Part shown: piece by piece, positions 22,813 through 32,287 of the stretch
Position numbering within the stretch: position 1 is the first letter of the stretch
Layout of the letters: every line of letters begins with the position of its first letter
Source: Chromobacterium rhizoryzae
GTDB taxonomy: Bacteria; Pseudomonadota; Gammaproteobacteria; Burkholderiales; Chromobacteriaceae
Assembly: GCF_020544465.1 (NCBI RefSeq)
Contig: NZ_CP066126.1
Span: 3,472,001 to 3,536,000 of the forward strand
Direction of reading: 5' to 3'
DNA: 64,000 nt
Translations under genes and position numbers: made by a program
The notes under the pieces: model-generated
Database searches by the model: none
The model's input: only the letters and a program-made list of their open reading frames with translations
What the model was told of the DNA's origin: nothing

Positions 22813-25620
22813 AGGGGTGGTGCAAAAATCCAGCAGCGCCTCGATGCTGCGGTATTCAAAGCCGGCGTGCTCGCTCAGGCCGATCTGACAAGTGCGGCTC
22901 ATCGACACGCCGTGGCGGCAGCCCTGGGGCAAGGCCGGCGGCAGCCGTCGCAAGCTGTGCGCGTTCAGCTCCGGCACGGTGAAGCCCTTGTCGCCGGCGA
23001 AGCCGCAGCAGGCGATGTCCGGCACCGTCAGCCGCTCGGCGCAGCGGCCGGCCAGCCGCTTGAGCGCGTCCGCCGCGCCCATCTCGGCGGCGCTGCAGGG
23101 GATGTGCAGCGCCAGTTGCGCCAGCTTGCGCGTCACCGCCAGCCGCGGCGCGACGAAGGCGTCCAGGAAGCGGGCCGCGTCGAACAGACGCAAGCGCGCG
23201 TCCAGCCGGCCTTGGCGCTGGGCGGACAGGATGCGCGCCGCGCACGGCCCGTTGTCCAGGTAAACCGGATGGCGGCCGTCTTCGCTGGCGGCCAGCAAGG
23301 CCAGGTTCAGCGCGTTCTGACTGATGTCCAGCGCCTCCGCGGCATTGGCCGAGGCGAAGGGCTGGCCGCAGCACAGGCCATCCTGGCCGGACGGATAGCG
23401 AGGGCTGAAACCGGCGCGGCGCAGCAAGGCCAGCGTGGGCGCGGCGGCGTTGCCGCCGTCGGCGTCCGCGGCCAGCGCGCGGTTGACGCAGCTGAGGAAG
23501 AGCACCACCGGCTCGCCGTCGCCGCCGGCGGCGGGCAGACGGCCGGCCGGCCGCGGCAGATGCGCGGGCAGCAAGGGAATCACCTTGTGGCGGCGACGCA
23601 GCCGCAAGCTGATGCGGTGCAGCCGCTCCGGCCCGAATAGATGCGCCAGCGCCAGGCCGGCGCGGACGGCGGACGCGGCGGCGCCGATGTGGCGGGCGGC
23701 GAAGCGCGCGGCGCGGGGCCGCGGCGACGGGCCTTGCAAGCGCTTCATCAGATCGCCGGTATTGATGCCCACCGGACAGCGCGTCGCGCACATGCCGGTG
23801 GCGGCGCAGGTATCGATGGCGCGGTAGCGGAAATCGGCGCGCAGCGCGGCCAGCTCTTCCGCCGCGCCGCCGTCGCGGCTCAATTGCTGGATGCGGCGCC
23901 AGGCGACGATGCGCTGGCGCGGGCTCAGCGTCAGCCCGTGCGACGGACAAGCCGCCTCGCAAAAGCCGCATTCGATGCAGCGGTCGACGATGGGATCGGC
24001 CGCCGGCAAGGGCTTGAGGTTTTCCAGGTGCAGCCGCTCGTTGTCGGTGATGATCACGCCGGGATTGAGCAGACCGTCCGGGTCGAACAAGGCCTTGATG
24101 CGGCGCATGATGTTCCAGGCGGCGTCTCCCCACTCCTGGCGCACAAAGGGCGCGACATTGCGGCCAGTGCCGTGCTCGGCCTTCAGCGAGCCGTCGTATT
24201 CGCCGGCCACCAGCGCGCTGACGTCCTGCATGAAAGCGTCGTAACGCGCCACCTCGCGCTCGCTGTCGAAGCTGGGCGCGAACACGAAATGCAGATTGCC
24301 GTCCAAGGCATGGCCGAACAACAAGGCCTCGTCATAGCCGTGGCGGTCGAACAAGGCCGTCAGCCTGGCCACGCCGTCGGCCAGCTGCGGAATCGGAAAC
24401 GCCACGTCCTCGATCACCACGGTGCTGCCCAGCGGCCGCACCGCGCCCACCGCTGGAAACAGGCCCTTGCGCAAGGCCCAATAGCTGTCGCATACCGTGG
24501 CCTCGCGGCTGAAGCCGCTGGACAGACGCGGCGCGAAACCCGCCAGCAGTTGGTCTATTGCCGCGCAATGGCGCTCCAGCTCCGCCTCGGAGCCGGCGCG
24601 CGCCTCAATCAGCAAACAGGCCTCCTCCGGACCGAACGGCCGCGCCAGGAAATCCGGCAGCCCCGGCTTGCCGTGCAAGGCGCGCAGGCTGCGGCTGTCT
24701 ATCAGCTCCACCGCCGCCACGCCGTGGGCGTTTGCGGCCGCGCTCAGCGCCGACACCGCGCGGCAGCACGGCTCCAGCGCGTCGAACAGCAGCAAGGCCG
24801 AGGCCTTGTGCGGATGCTCGATCACGCTGTGGAAGGTGATTTCGCTGATGAAGCCCAGCGTGCCCTCGGAACCGATCAACACATGGCTGAGCATGTCCAC
24901 CGGGTCGTCGAAATCCAGCAAGGCGTTGATGCCGTAGCCCGTGGTGTTCTTCAGCCGGTATTTGCGGCGCACCCGCTCGGCCAGCGCCGCGTCGGCGCGC
25001 AATTCGGCCGCCAGGCCGGACAAGCCGGCCAGCAGCGCGGCGTGGGACTGGCGGAAAGCCGCCACGCTGGCGGCGTCGCCGGTGTCCAGCGCGGCGCCGT
25101 CCAGCAGCAGCAGGCGCATCGCCGCCAGCGTGTGATAGCTGTTGTCGCGGGTGCCGCAGCACATGCCGCTGGAGTTGTTGGCGGCGATGCCGCCGATCTT
25201 GGCGCTATTGATCGACGCCGGGTCCGGGCCGATCTTGCGGCCGTAAGGCGCCAGCAGGGCGTTGGCGTGGCTGCCTATCATCGCCGGCCCCAGCCGGACG
25301 CGCGCACCGTCGTCCAAGACCTGGCCATGGTTGAAGCCATCGCCCAGCAAGACCAGCACCGAATCGCTGACCGCCTGGCCGGACAAGCTGGTGCCGGCGG
25401 CGCGGAAGGTCAGCGCCACTCGGTGGCGGCGCGCCAGCGCCAGGATGGCAGCCACTTCCGCCTCGCAGTCGACGCGGGCGACGATTTGCGGCCGCAGCCG
25501 GTAGAAGCTGGCGTCGGTGCCGTAAGCCAATGTGGACAGCGGGTCGGTGTAGATGCGCGCCGCCGGCATCGCCGCCAGCAAATCCTGATGGAAAGCCTGA
25601 TGCGCCGGGCTCATGCTCAT
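22732..25620 (-). CDS. dld: FAD-linked D-lactate dehydrogenase with Fe-S/CCG domain
   Basis: A 962-residue enzyme. The N-terminal FAD-binding PCMH domain (about 20-260) has RAAGTSLSGQAV. A FAD-oxidase C-terminal domain follows to about 560. Two ferredoxin-type clusters (CIECGFCEAACPSHG and CAATGMCATRCPVG) lie near 590-680, and a CCG domain has LCCGQPF and IACCGFAG. It would oxidise D-lactate and pass electrons to the quinone pool. The start at 25620 overlaps the lutB stop (ATGA) and has GGGGAG. The frame continues upstream only as a shadow of lutB. The last 26 residues (from GACLRSS to TDGT) are encoded by repeat copy 4, so the native C-terminus is at about residue 936. Confidence 0.92.
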   Translation of the reverse strand: MSMSPAHQAFHQDLLAAMPAARIYTDPLSTLAYGTDASFYRLRPQIVARVDCEAEVAAILALARRHRVALTFRAAGTSLSGQAVSDSVLVLLGDGFNHGQVLDDGARVRLGPAMIGSHANALLAPYGRKIGPDPASINSAKIGGIAANNSSGMCCGTRDNSYHTLAAMRLLLLDGAALDTGDAASVAAFRQSHAALLAGLSGLAAELRADAALAERVRRKYRLKNTTGYGINALLDFDDPVDMLSHVLIGSEGTLGFISEITFHSVIEHPHKASALLLFDALEPCCRAVSALSAAANAHGVAAVELIDSRSLRALHGKPGLPDFLARPFGPEEACLLIEARAGSEAELERHCAAIDQLLAGFAPRLSSGFSREATVCDSYWALRKGLFPAVGAVRPLGSTVVIEDVAFPIPQLADGVARLTALFDRHGYDEALLFGHALDGNLHFVFAPSFDSEREVARYDAFMQDVSALVAGEYDGSLKAEHGTGRNVAPFVRQEWGDAAWNIMRRIKALFDPDGLLNPGVIITDNERLHLENLKPLPAADPIVDRCIECGFCEAACPSHGLTLSPRQRIVAWRRIQQLSRDGGAAEELAALRADFRYRAIDTCAATGMCATRCPVGINTGDLMKRLQGPSPRPRAARFAARHIGAAASAVRAGLALAHLFGPERLHRISLRLRRRHKVIPLLPAHLPRPAGRLPAAGGDGEPVVLFLSCVNRALAADADGGNAAAPTLALLRRAGFSPRYPSGQDGLCCGQPFASANAAEALDISQNALNLALLAASEDGRHPVYLDNGPCAARILSAQRQGRLDARLRLFDAARFLDAFVAPRLAVTRKLAQLALHIPCSAAEMGAADALKRLAGRCAERLTVPDIACCGFAGDKGFTVPELNAHSLRRLPPALPQGCRHGVSMSRTCQIGLSEHAGFEYRSIEALLDFCTTPGACLRSSELRRDEAKTAEKAECTDGT

Positions 25621-27080
25621 GGCCGCTCCCCGGCGGCGCGGCGCGCTTCGCGTTCGCGCACCAGCTCGTGCAGGGTCTTGGGCGCCGGCGTCAGCGGCGC
25701 GTGGTTCTGGGTCCAGCCCAACTGGCCGCCAAGCGCGAGCTTGCGCAGCCGGGTGGCGCCCCAGCCGAACCAGCGGTACAGCCGCGGCGAGGCGTGGACC
25801 TGGCGCCAGCCCTTCCAGGCCAGCCGCTCCGCCGCGCTGGCCGCCGCGCCCTGGCCGCGCAGCGGATGGCTGACCGCCTCCCCGGCCGGACGTTGGCTTT
25901 CCTCGCGCAGCCGCATCAGCATCTCGGGGATGGGGATCTTCACCGGGCAGACCTCGCCGCAAGCGCCGCACAGGCTGGAGGCGGTGGGCAGATCGCGGGT
26001 GTTTTCCAGGCCCAGCAGATGCGGCGAAATGATCTCGCCGATCGGCCCCGGATAGGTGGTGCCGTAAGCGTGGCCGCCGATGCGGGCGTAGACCGGGCAA
26101 TGATTCATGCAGGCGCCGCAGCGTATGCATTGCAGCGTCTTGCGCAATTGCGCGTCGGCGTAGGCCTGGCTGCGGCCGTTGTCCAGCAGCACCAGATGCA
26201 CTTCACGCGGACCGTCTTTTTCGCCGGCGCGGCGCGGGCCGCTGATCATATTGAAATAAGTGGTGATGGGCTGGCCGATGGCAGAGCGGGTCAGCAGGCT
26301 GTACAAGGGCGGCACGTCGGCCAGCTTCTCCACCACTTTCTCTATGCCGGTGATGGCGATGTGCAGGTCCGGCACCGTGGTGCACATGCGGCCGTTGCCC
26401 TCGTTCTCCACCAGGCACAGCGTGCCGGTTTCCGCCACCGCGAAGTTGACGCCGGACAGGCCGACGTCGGCGTCCAGATAGAGCCGGCGCAGCGCGCCGC
26501 GGCCTATCTGTATCAACTCGTCCACGTCCTCGGTGTAGGGCGTGCCCGGCAGCTTGTCGTGGAATAGCCTCGCGATGTCGGCCTTGGTCTTGTGTATCGC
26601 CGGCATGATGATGTGAGTGGGCTTTTCGCCGGCCAGCTGCACGATGTACTCGCCCATATCGCTTTCCACCGCGGCGACGCCGCGCGCTTCCAGATAATGG
26701 TTGAGTTCGATTTCCTCGCTGACCATGGACTTGCCCTTGACCATCAGCCGGCCGGCGCGCGCCGCCACCAGACCGTGGATGATGCGATTGGCCTCGTCCG
26801 CGGTCTCGGCCCAATGCACTTGCACGCCGTTGGCGCTCAGCCTCGCCTCCAACTGCTCCAGCAAGTCCGGCAGCCGCGACAGGCAACGCTGGCGAATGGC
26901 CTCGCCCAGCGCGCGCAAGGCGTCCAGTTCCGCCGGATCGTCGAAGGCCGACAAACGCTTGGCCATCAGAAAATCCATCGCCCCGCGCAGGCTGTGGCGC
27001 AGTTCGCCGTCGGCCAATGCCGCGCGCGCCTGCTGCTTGAATTGGCGCGAGGGATAAAGCTCGATCTTGTGCTCGCTCAT
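25617..27080 (-). CDS. lutB: Lactate utilization iron-sulfur protein LutB
   Basis: A 487-residue protein of the LutB/YkgF family, part of the LutABC L-lactate dehydrogenase. The LUD domain covers about residues 60-300. The two 4Fe-4S motifs CIRCGACMNHCP near 310 and CGACGEVCP near 365 are intact. A DUF3390-like tail follows. It is coupled at both ends: its start overlaps the lutC stop and its stop overlaps the dld start (ATGA). Gene order is lutA-lutC-lutB, not the A-B-C order of Bacillus. Confidence 0.94.
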   Translation of the reverse strand: MSEHKIELYPSRQFKQQARAALADGELRHSLRGAMDFLMAKRLSAFDDPAELDALRALGEAIRQRCLSRLPDLLEQLEARLSANGVQVHWAETADEANRIIHGLVAARAGRLMVKGKSMVSEEIELNHYLEARGVAAVESDMGEYIVQLAGEKPTHIIMPAIHKTKADIARLFHDKLPGTPYTEDVDELIQIGRGALRRLYLDADVGLSGVNFAVAETGTLCLVENEGNGRMCTTVPDLHIAITGIEKVVEKLADVPPLYSLLTRSAIGQPITTYFNMISGPRRAGEKDGPREVHLVLLDNGRSQAYADAQLRKTLQCIRCGACMNHCPVYARIGGHAYGTTYPGPIGEIISPHLLGLENTRDLPTASSLCGACGEVCPVKIPIPEMLMRLREESQRPAGEAVSHPLRGQGAAASAAERLAWKGWRQVHASPRLYRWFGWGATRLRKLALGGQLGWTQNHAPLTPAPKTLHELVREREARRAAGERP

Positions 27081-27784
27081 GGTCGGGCCTCCTCCGCCTG
27101 CTCCAGCTGCGCCGGATCGATGTGCTCGGGCAGCTGCGCCAGCACCAGCAGTTCACGCGGGCCGTGCGCGCCGTAGGCCAGCGTCAGCTGGATGTCGGCG
27201 GTCTTGGACGGACCGGAAATCAGCAAGGCGTTGGTAGGCATGCCGTCCTGCCAGTTTTCACAACGCATCGCGCTGTAGAAGTCCGGATAGAGCGTGGCGG
27301 TGTCGAACAGGATGATGTGCAGCGGCGGCACCAGGCTCATGGTCCGCGGCTCCTGCGCGTCCGGCCACAGCACCAGGGTGCCGGTGGCGGCGATGCCGCA
27401 GCGCGCCGCGGTGAACGCGGCCTCGATCTCGAACAGCTCGGCCTTCCAGCCGTCGACGGCGCGGTCGAAGAAACGCAGCGCCGGCGGCGTCGGCAAGCCT
27501 TGCAGCACCGCCTCGGCGCGGCGGCCGTGCGCGGTGTCGGACAGCAGCAAGGAGGCCGGCCGCCGCTGCGCGATCCACACCGCCAGCCGCGTGTGCCAGT
27601 CGTCGGCGCGCACCCACAGCACCTCGGTCTTCACCGCCCGCATCGCCCGCGCCCAGCCGCGCAAGGCATCCAGGCTGTGCTGCGGCGGCGCGAAGCGCCG
27701 GAAATGCGCGTCCAGTTCCGGCCGCGGCAACTCCTCGCGCGGCGCGGCGCGCAGCTTGGCCAGAATGGCCTCGCGGGCGCTCAT
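27077..27784 (-). CDS. lutC: Lactate utilization protein LutC
   Basis: A 235-residue LUD-domain protein (LutC/YkgG) that begins MSAREAILAKL. It includes GIAATGTLVLWPDAQEPR near residue 130 and the closing SKTADIQLTLAYGAHGPRELLV typical of LutC. It is the third part of the LutABC L-lactate oxidising complex. ATGA-type overlaps join it to lutA upstream and lutB downstream. Confidence 0.92.
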   Translation of the reverse strand: MSAREAILAKLRAAPREELPRPELDAHFRRFAPPQHSLDALRGWARAMRAVKTEVLWVRADDWHTRLAVWIAQRRPASLLLSDTAHGRRAEAVLQGLPTPPALRFFDRAVDGWKAELFEIEAAFTAARCGIAATGTLVLWPDAQEPRTMSLVPPLHIILFDTATLYPDFYSAMRCENWQDGMPTNALLISGPSKTADIQLTLAYGAHGPRELLVLAQLPEHIDPAQLEQAEEARP

Positions 27785-28521
27785 GCCTTGCCTCCCACGC
27801 GCTCCAGCAGAAAGCTGGCCAGATGCCGGCCCCGAAACGCCCTGCCCTCCTTGGCCAGCTTGCCGTTGATATTGAGCAGACAGCCGCCGTCCGCGGTGAT
27901 GAACTCCACCGCGCCGCTGTCCCGCAGCGCGGCGGCCTTGTCCGTCACCATCGCCCCGGCGATGTCAGGATGCTTGATCGAAAAAGTGCCGCCGAAACCG
28001 CAGCACTCGGATTCATGGTCGTGCACCACCCGTTCCACATTGGCCAGCCGCTCCAGCAAGGCCCAAGAGGACAGATGCACATTCATTTCACGGCGGGCGG
28101 AACAGGAGGTGTGCACCGCCACCTTCACCTTGGGGCCCTGATCTTGCGGCCGCCAGTCCAGATGGTTGAGCAGAAAATCGCTGAACTCCACCACCCGCGC
28201 GGCCGCCGCGCAGGCGCGCGCCTCGTCCGGCTGGCCGGCGAACAGCTTGGGCCAGTGGTGCTTGATCATGCCGCCGCAGGAGCCGGACGGCACCACGATG
28301 GGCCAGTCCTCGGCAAAGCAGTCCAGCTGCGCCCGCGCCACCGCCAGCGCTTCCGCCGGATGGCCGCTGGTATAGGCCGGCTGGCCGCAGCAGCTCTGTT
28401 GCTGCGGAAAGTGCACTCGCAAGCCCAGGCCTTCCAGCAAGGCGATGGCGTCCACGCCGGCCTGCGGCAAAAACAGGTCCAGCAGACAGGTGCCGAACAG
28501 ATACACGTTGGCAGGCTTCAT
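27781..28521 (-). CDS. lutA: Lactate utilization CCG-domain protein LutA (LldE)
   Basis: A 246-residue protein beginning MKPANVYLFGTCLLDLF with two CCG (DUF224) domains. SCCGQPAYTSG lies near residue 40 and SECCGFGGTFSIKHPDI near 170. It is the first gene of the lactate operon and is transcribed away from lldR. ATG 28521 has AGGAAA five bases upstream. The frame to 28551 would enter the operator. The operator palindrome at 28537 ends only 16 bp from the start codon, so LldR binding should block the promoter region directly. Confidence 0.93.
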   Translation of the reverse strand: MKPANVYLFGTCLLDLFLPQAGVDAIALLEGLGLRVHFPQQQSCCGQPAYTSGHPAEALAVARAQLDCFAEDWPIVVPSGSCGGMIKHHWPKLFAGQPDEARACAAAARVVEFSDFLLNHLDWRPQDQGPKVKVAVHTSCSARREMNVHLSSWALLERLANVERVVHDHESECCGFGGTFSIKHPDIAGAMVTDKAAALRDSGAVEFITADGGCLLNINGKLAKEGRAFRGRHLASFLLERVGGKA

Positions 28522-28536
28522 CCGGTTTCCTTTGTA

Positions 28537-28553
28537 AATTGGTAAGACCAATT
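28537..28553. promoter_or_regulatory. LldR operator 1
   Basis: A perfect palindrome, AATTGGT-AAG-ACCAATT, the site type of the PdhR/LldR group of FadR-like regulators (TGGT-N3-ACCA). It is 16 bp before lutA. Confidence 0.88.
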
Positions 28554-28642
28554 ATTTTTATTAAAACAACTCTAGAGTGATTGCTTGAGTCCGTCAATAT
28601 GACGACGCGGATTCCCGCACCGGCTGTGGTAAGCTGCACTCA

Positions 28643-28659
28643 CTCTGGTCTGACCAATT
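28643..28659. promoter_or_regulatory. LldR operator 2
   Basis: CTCTGGT-CTG-ACCAATT has the same TGGT-N3-ACCA core, with one degenerate flank. It is 26 bp before lldR. The two sites are 106 bp centre to centre, about ten helical turns, which would permit looping. Confidence 0.82.
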
Positions 28660-28684
28660 TTTCCGAACCGACAAGCCCGGCGCC

Positions 28685-29449
28685 ATGGCCTATCCCAAAC
28701 TGAACATCCCCAAACTCTCCGGCGTCATCGTCGAACAACTGGAAAAGCGCATTCTGGACGGCGTGCTCAAACCGGGAGACCGCCTGCCGCCGGAACGGCA
28801 GCTGGCCGAGGAGTTCGGCGTGTCCCGGCCCTCGCTGCGCGAGGCGATCCAGCAACTGGCGTCGCGCGGCCTGCTCAGCAGCCGCCAGGGCGGCGGCACC
28901 TGGGTGACGGACCGGCTGGAAACCGCGTTTTCCGACCCCTGGGAAAAGCTGCTGAACCAGCATCAGGACTTGCACGGAGACTTATTGGAATTCAGGCGGG
29001 TGCTGGAGGGCGCGGCGGCGCGCAGCGCGGCCAACCGCGCCACGCCGGCCGACCTACAGCGTCTGGAACATTGCGTGAACCAATTGCAGAGCGCCTACGA
29101 CGGCGGAGATCTGGCCCAACAGGCGCAGGCCGACGTGCGCTTTCACCAGGCGGTGGCCGAGGCCTCGCACAATGTCTTGTTCGCCCATCTGAGCGGCAGC
29201 CTGCTGGCCATGCTGCATCGGCACGTCAAGGACAATATCGCCGATTTGTTCGCGGTGGGAGAAGTGGCGGACGCGCTGCGCGCGCAGCATCTGGCCATCT
29301 GGGAAGCTATCCGCGACAAGCAGCCGGACGCCGCGCAGCAAGCGGTGGAACAACATCTGGACTTTGTCGCCACCACGCTGCAAAGCAGGCAGCGGCAAGC
29401 GGAGCGCGATGCGCGGGCGCGCATGCGCCTGGAACATCAGGACCCTTGA
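28685..29449 (+). CDS. lldR: FadR-family GntR regulator LldR
   Basis: A 254-residue regulator. The N-terminal winged helix (about 10-78) has RLPPERQLAEEFGVSRPSLREAIQQLASRGLL, and an FCD ligand-binding domain follows to the end (D-x3-R, H-x3-H type metal/ligand residues are visible, e.g. DVRFHQAV and ALRAQHLAI). It is divergent from the lactate operon with TGGT-N3-ACCA sites between, as in E. coli lldR/PdhR systems. It should repress lutACB-dld-lldP until lactate binds. PdhR itself is close in sequence, but the context supports LldR. Confidence 0.9.
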   Translation: MAYPKLNIPKLSGVIVEQLEKRILDGVLKPGDRLPPERQLAEEFGVSRPSLREAIQQLASRGLLSSRQGGGTWVTDRLETAFSDPWEKLLNQHQDLHGDLLEFRRVLEGAAARSAANRATPADLQRLEHCVNQLQSAYDGGDLAQQAQADVRFHQAVAEASHNVLFAHLSGSLLAMLHRHVKDNIADLFAVGEVADALRAQHLAIWEAIRDKQPDAAQQAVEQHLDFVATTLQSRQRQAERDARARMRLEHQDP

Positions 29450-29478
29450 AACGCGCCTGCGCCGGCCGCCGCGGCGCC

Positions 29479-29622
29479 AGCATCCATTCAAGGTCTCGCA
29501 GGCCAGCGCGAGACAAAGTGAAAACAGCGGAAGAAGCGGAACGCGCTCGCGGCGCATGAGCATTTCGAAGCGGCGCTCGCCATGCCAGGCTTCACGAGGC
29601 GCGGCAGATGGTGAATGCTGCT
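29479..29622 (+). repeat. Copy 5 of the 140-bp element (diverged)
   Basis: The core features are kept: GTCTCGCAGG…GCGAGACAAAG, AAGCGGAACG, GCATGAGCATTTCGAAG. The ends have drifted to AGCATCCATTCAAGGTC and GATGGTGAATGCTGCT. It spans the convergent gap between lldR and the H-NS-like gene, and its right end overlaps the TAG stop of the latter. Confidence 0.75.
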
Positions 29623-29965
29623 AGACCTGCCCCAATCTCTTCTGACTCTTGATCACAAAGCGCTCGCGGTCCTCTCCCCTGGCCTCCGCCTCCACCAGCC
29701 ACACCGGCGGCCTGCCGCGGCCGGACCAGGTCTGGTGCGGCATCGCCGGGTTCTGATATTTGGGCGTCACGCCGTTTTTGGCGTAGAGCTTGGGCAGAAT
29801 CAGGCCGTAAGCCATGGCCAGCCGCTCAATTTCTTCTATCCCTTTCTGCTGACGCAACTGAACGCGGTCCGTCAGGGTGTTCAGCAGGAAAACCGCGGCT
29901 TCTTTCAAAGCCTGGTCCGAGGAGGAGTCCAGCAAGTCCTCGTTGATCAACTGTTTTTTATTCAT
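29621..29965 (-). CDS. H-NS family histone-like protein
   Basis: A 114-residue nucleoid protein. The N-terminal two thirds are helical (oligomerisation). The C-terminal DNA-binding domain has KYQNPAMPHQTWSGRGRPPVWL near residues 68-90, containing the A/T-hook-like GRGRPP core of the betaproteobacterial H-NS/MvaT-independent family. It likely silences AT-rich or transferred DNA. AGGAGG lies five bases before the ATG. Its stop codon TAG is at the boundary of repeat copy 5. Confidence 0.88.
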   Translation of the reverse strand: MNKKQLINEDLLDSSSDQALKEAAVFLLNTLTDRVQLRQQKGIEEIERLAMAYGLILPKLYAKNGVTPKYQNPAMPHQTWSGRGRPPVWLVEAEARGEDRERFVIKSQKRLGQV

Positions 29966-30299
29966 GCACGCCTCCTAAGCTTTGCCGGACTGTCGCGTCC
30001 CTTCCCACCCCGGCCAATCCGCGCCCGGCATTCTCATGTCTATGCCATCCATCGTTAGCCGCCGATTTGAGCCAGGCTTTAACCTTGTCCGGCATTAACT
30101 CTTTGCGCTAATGCCGGACGTGAATTGTTTTTCCGCGGATATTCTATCCCCGCCACCCCAATGGCTTGGAATAGGAATAAACTGATTTTTCCCAGAAAAT
30201 CACGGCTTTGCGGCCAGCGGCGTCAAAAGCCGCCGCCGCCGCCCCTTAAACCCTCTTTCTCACCCGGCGCCCACCAAGGGAAATATTTTGAGAAAAGCC
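29966..30299. other. Intergenic region upstream of the tRNA cluster
   Basis: About 330 bp between the H-NS-like gene and the tRNA promoter. I see no gene. ORFs here are short and arginine/proline-rich. It should carry the H-NS gene promoter on the minus strand. Confidence 0.5.
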
Positions 30300-30328
30300 T
30301 TGCGCGGCCTGAAAAGCCTAGGTATAGT
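30300..30328 (+). promoter_or_regulatory. Promoter of the tRNA-Ala/Glu/Ala operon
   Basis: TTGCGC, a 17-bp spacer and TATAGT end 54 bp before the first tRNA. A short GC-rich leader follows. Confidence 0.7.
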
Positions 30329-30382
30329 TCGCTTCCTGTCGAGACCGACCGGGCGAAAGCCGGGAAGGACGAAACACTCCGT

Positions 30383-30458
<76 letters not shown>

Positions 30459-30465
30459 CAATTCA

Positions 30466-30541
30466 GTCCCCATCGTCTAGAGGCCTAGGACATCGCCCTT
30501 TCACGGCGGTAACCGGGGTTCGAATCCCCGTGGGGACGCCA
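30466..30541 (+). tRNA. tRNA-Glu (TTC)
   Basis: A 76-nt cloverleaf with encoded CCA. Anticodon loop CTTTCAC gives TTC. It starts 7 bases after the first tRNA-Ala. Confidence 0.95.
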
Positions 30542-30549
30542 GCAATACC

Positions 30550-30625
<76 letters not shown>

Positions 30626-30630
30626 AATAT

Positions 30631-30660
30631 AAAAGCCGAAATCTCGCGATTTCGGCTTTT
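30631..30660. terminator. Bidirectional terminator, tRNA operon and GGDEF gene
   Basis: Stem AAAAGCCGAAATC / GATTTCGGCTTTT with a four-base loop, followed by ATTCTTT. The A tract on the other side serves the convergent response-regulator gene ending at 30680. Confidence 0.9.
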
Positions 30661-30679
30661 ATTCTTTCCCGCGCGGATT

Positions 30680-32287
30680 TTATTCCGCCGCCATCCTGAA
30701 TTCGTTCTTACCCGCCCTCTTGGCCTGGTACATCGCCCGGTCGGCCGCATGCAGCAAACCGCCCAGATCGCCGCCGTTTTCCGGAAAGAACGCCACCCCT
30801 ATGCTGGCCGACACCGCGCACTCGTCGTCACCCAAAGCCACCGGCTGCGCCAACACCGTCAAGAGCCGCCCCACCATCACGCTGCAGGACTCTCCGCGAT
30901 CCAAGCCCGGCGCCACCACCAGAAATTCGTCTCCACCCAGGCGCACCACCAAATCCTCGCCGCGCACATGCTGACGCAGACGCTCGGCCATCGCCACCAG
31001 CAACGCGTCGCCCGCCTCGTGCCCCCAGCCGTCGTTCACCGCCTTGAAGCCGTCCAGATCGATGAACAAGAGCGCGATGCGCTCATTGCGGCGCTTGGCC
31101 CTGGCAATCTCCTTATCCAGTTCCACCTGCAGAAAATGGCGATTGCCCAAACCGGTCAGCTGATCATGGTAGGCCAGGAAATGAATATGCGCTTCCGCCG
31201 CGCGTATCGCCGAAATATCGGAGATGGCCAGCACGTAATGACTGACCGCCCCCTCCCCGTCCCGCACCACCGACGCATGCTGCCAGCAAGGAAAGGTTTC
31301 ACCCCGGCGGCGACACACCACCTCGCCCTGCCAGAAATGCCGCTCACCCTCCAGCCGGCGGTAAAAACTCTCGCCATGCGGCTCCACATGCAGGCAATCG
31401 TCCGGATCACTGCCCAACGACTCTTCCGCGCTCAAGCCCGTCAATCGGTAAAAGGATTCGTTCGCCGACACGATGCAACGCCGATGATCCAATACCAGAA
31501 TCCCCTCCGCGCTGGCCTGAAACACCACGCTGGCTTGCCGCAGGCTGGCCTCGCTCAAATGCGCGTCGGTCACGTCTCGCGCCACCCCCACCCAACGCGC
31601 CGGCTCGCCCTGCGCGGCGAAATTGCGCCCGCACAGCTCAAGCCAGCGCTCCGCGCCCTCCGCGTCCAGCTTCACTGTTTTCTGCAAGACCCGCTCGGAC
31701 TCCAAGATCCGCGTCAACTCGGCGGCGTCGGCCTCGGCCATGCCGAGCAAACCGGGCAGCCCGTCCTCGGCGACGGCGAACGGGAACGCGTCCAGAAACT
31801 CCTGCTCCCACGCCATCTCGCCGCGCCGGCCGCCCCATTCCCACACCCCCAGCCGGGCCGCCTCCACCGCCATGCGCAAGCGACGGCGCTGACGCTGCTC
31901 CTCCACCTCCGCCCTGCGCCGCGCCAGCCCCATGCGCACCGAGGCGTTCAGCTCCCGCAACTGATACGGCTTGAGCAGATAGCCGTAGGGCGCGCTGCCT
32001 TCCGCGTTGCGCAGCATATCGTCCTCGGCGTAGGCGGTCAGAAAGATGGACGGGATCTGGAAACGCTCGCGTATCACGCGCGCCGCCTCGGTGCCCGGCA
32101 CGTCGCCGTCCAGATGAATGTCCATCAACACCAGATCCGGCCGATCCGCCCCCGCCCGCCGCACCGCGTCGTCCGCATTGGCGCAGACGCCGAGCACCCG
32201 GTAACCCAAAGACTCCAGACTGGTCTGCAAGTCCAGCGCCACCACCCCTTCGTCTTCCACGATCAACAAACCGTTGTCCATATTCAT
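30680..32287 (-). CDS. Response regulator with PAS and GGDEF (diguanylate cyclase) output
   Basis: A 535-residue protein. The receiver domain (1-120) has the phosphoacceptor D56 in LVLMDIHLD, plus E/D at 11-12 and the K of LLKPY. PAS-like segments follow at about 135-245 and 250-375, and then a GGDEF domain. GGDEF is intact at 451-455, with an RGED I-site five residues before it. Phosphorylation should switch c-di-GMP synthesis. The start overlaps the stop of the histidine kinase gene by ATGA, so the kinase at 32284 is the obvious partner. Confidence 0.92.
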   Translation of the reverse strand: MNMDNGLLIVEDEGVVALDLQTSLESLGYRVLGVCANADDAVRRAGADRPDLVLMDIHLDGDVPGTEAARVIRERFQIPSIFLTAYAEDDMLRNAEGSAPYGYLLKPYQLRELNASVRMGLARRRAEVEEQRQRRRLRMAVEAARLGVWEWGGRRGEMAWEQEFLDAFPFAVAEDGLPGLLGMAEADAAELTRILESERVLQKTVKLDAEGAERWLELCGRNFAAQGEPARWVGVARDVTDAHLSEASLRQASVVFQASAEGILVLDHRRCIVSANESFYRLTGLSAEESLGSDPDDCLHVEPHGESFYRRLEGERHFWQGEVVCRRRGETFPCWQHASVVRDGEGAVSHYVLAISDISAIRAAEAHIHFLAYHDQLTGLGNRHFLQVELDKEIARAKRRNERIALLFIDLDGFKAVNDGWGHEAGDALLVAMAERLRQHVRGEDLVVRLGGDEFLVVAPGLDRGESCSVMVGRLLTVLAQPVALGDDECAVSASIGVAFFPENGGDLGGLLHAADRAMYQAKRAGKNEFRMAAE

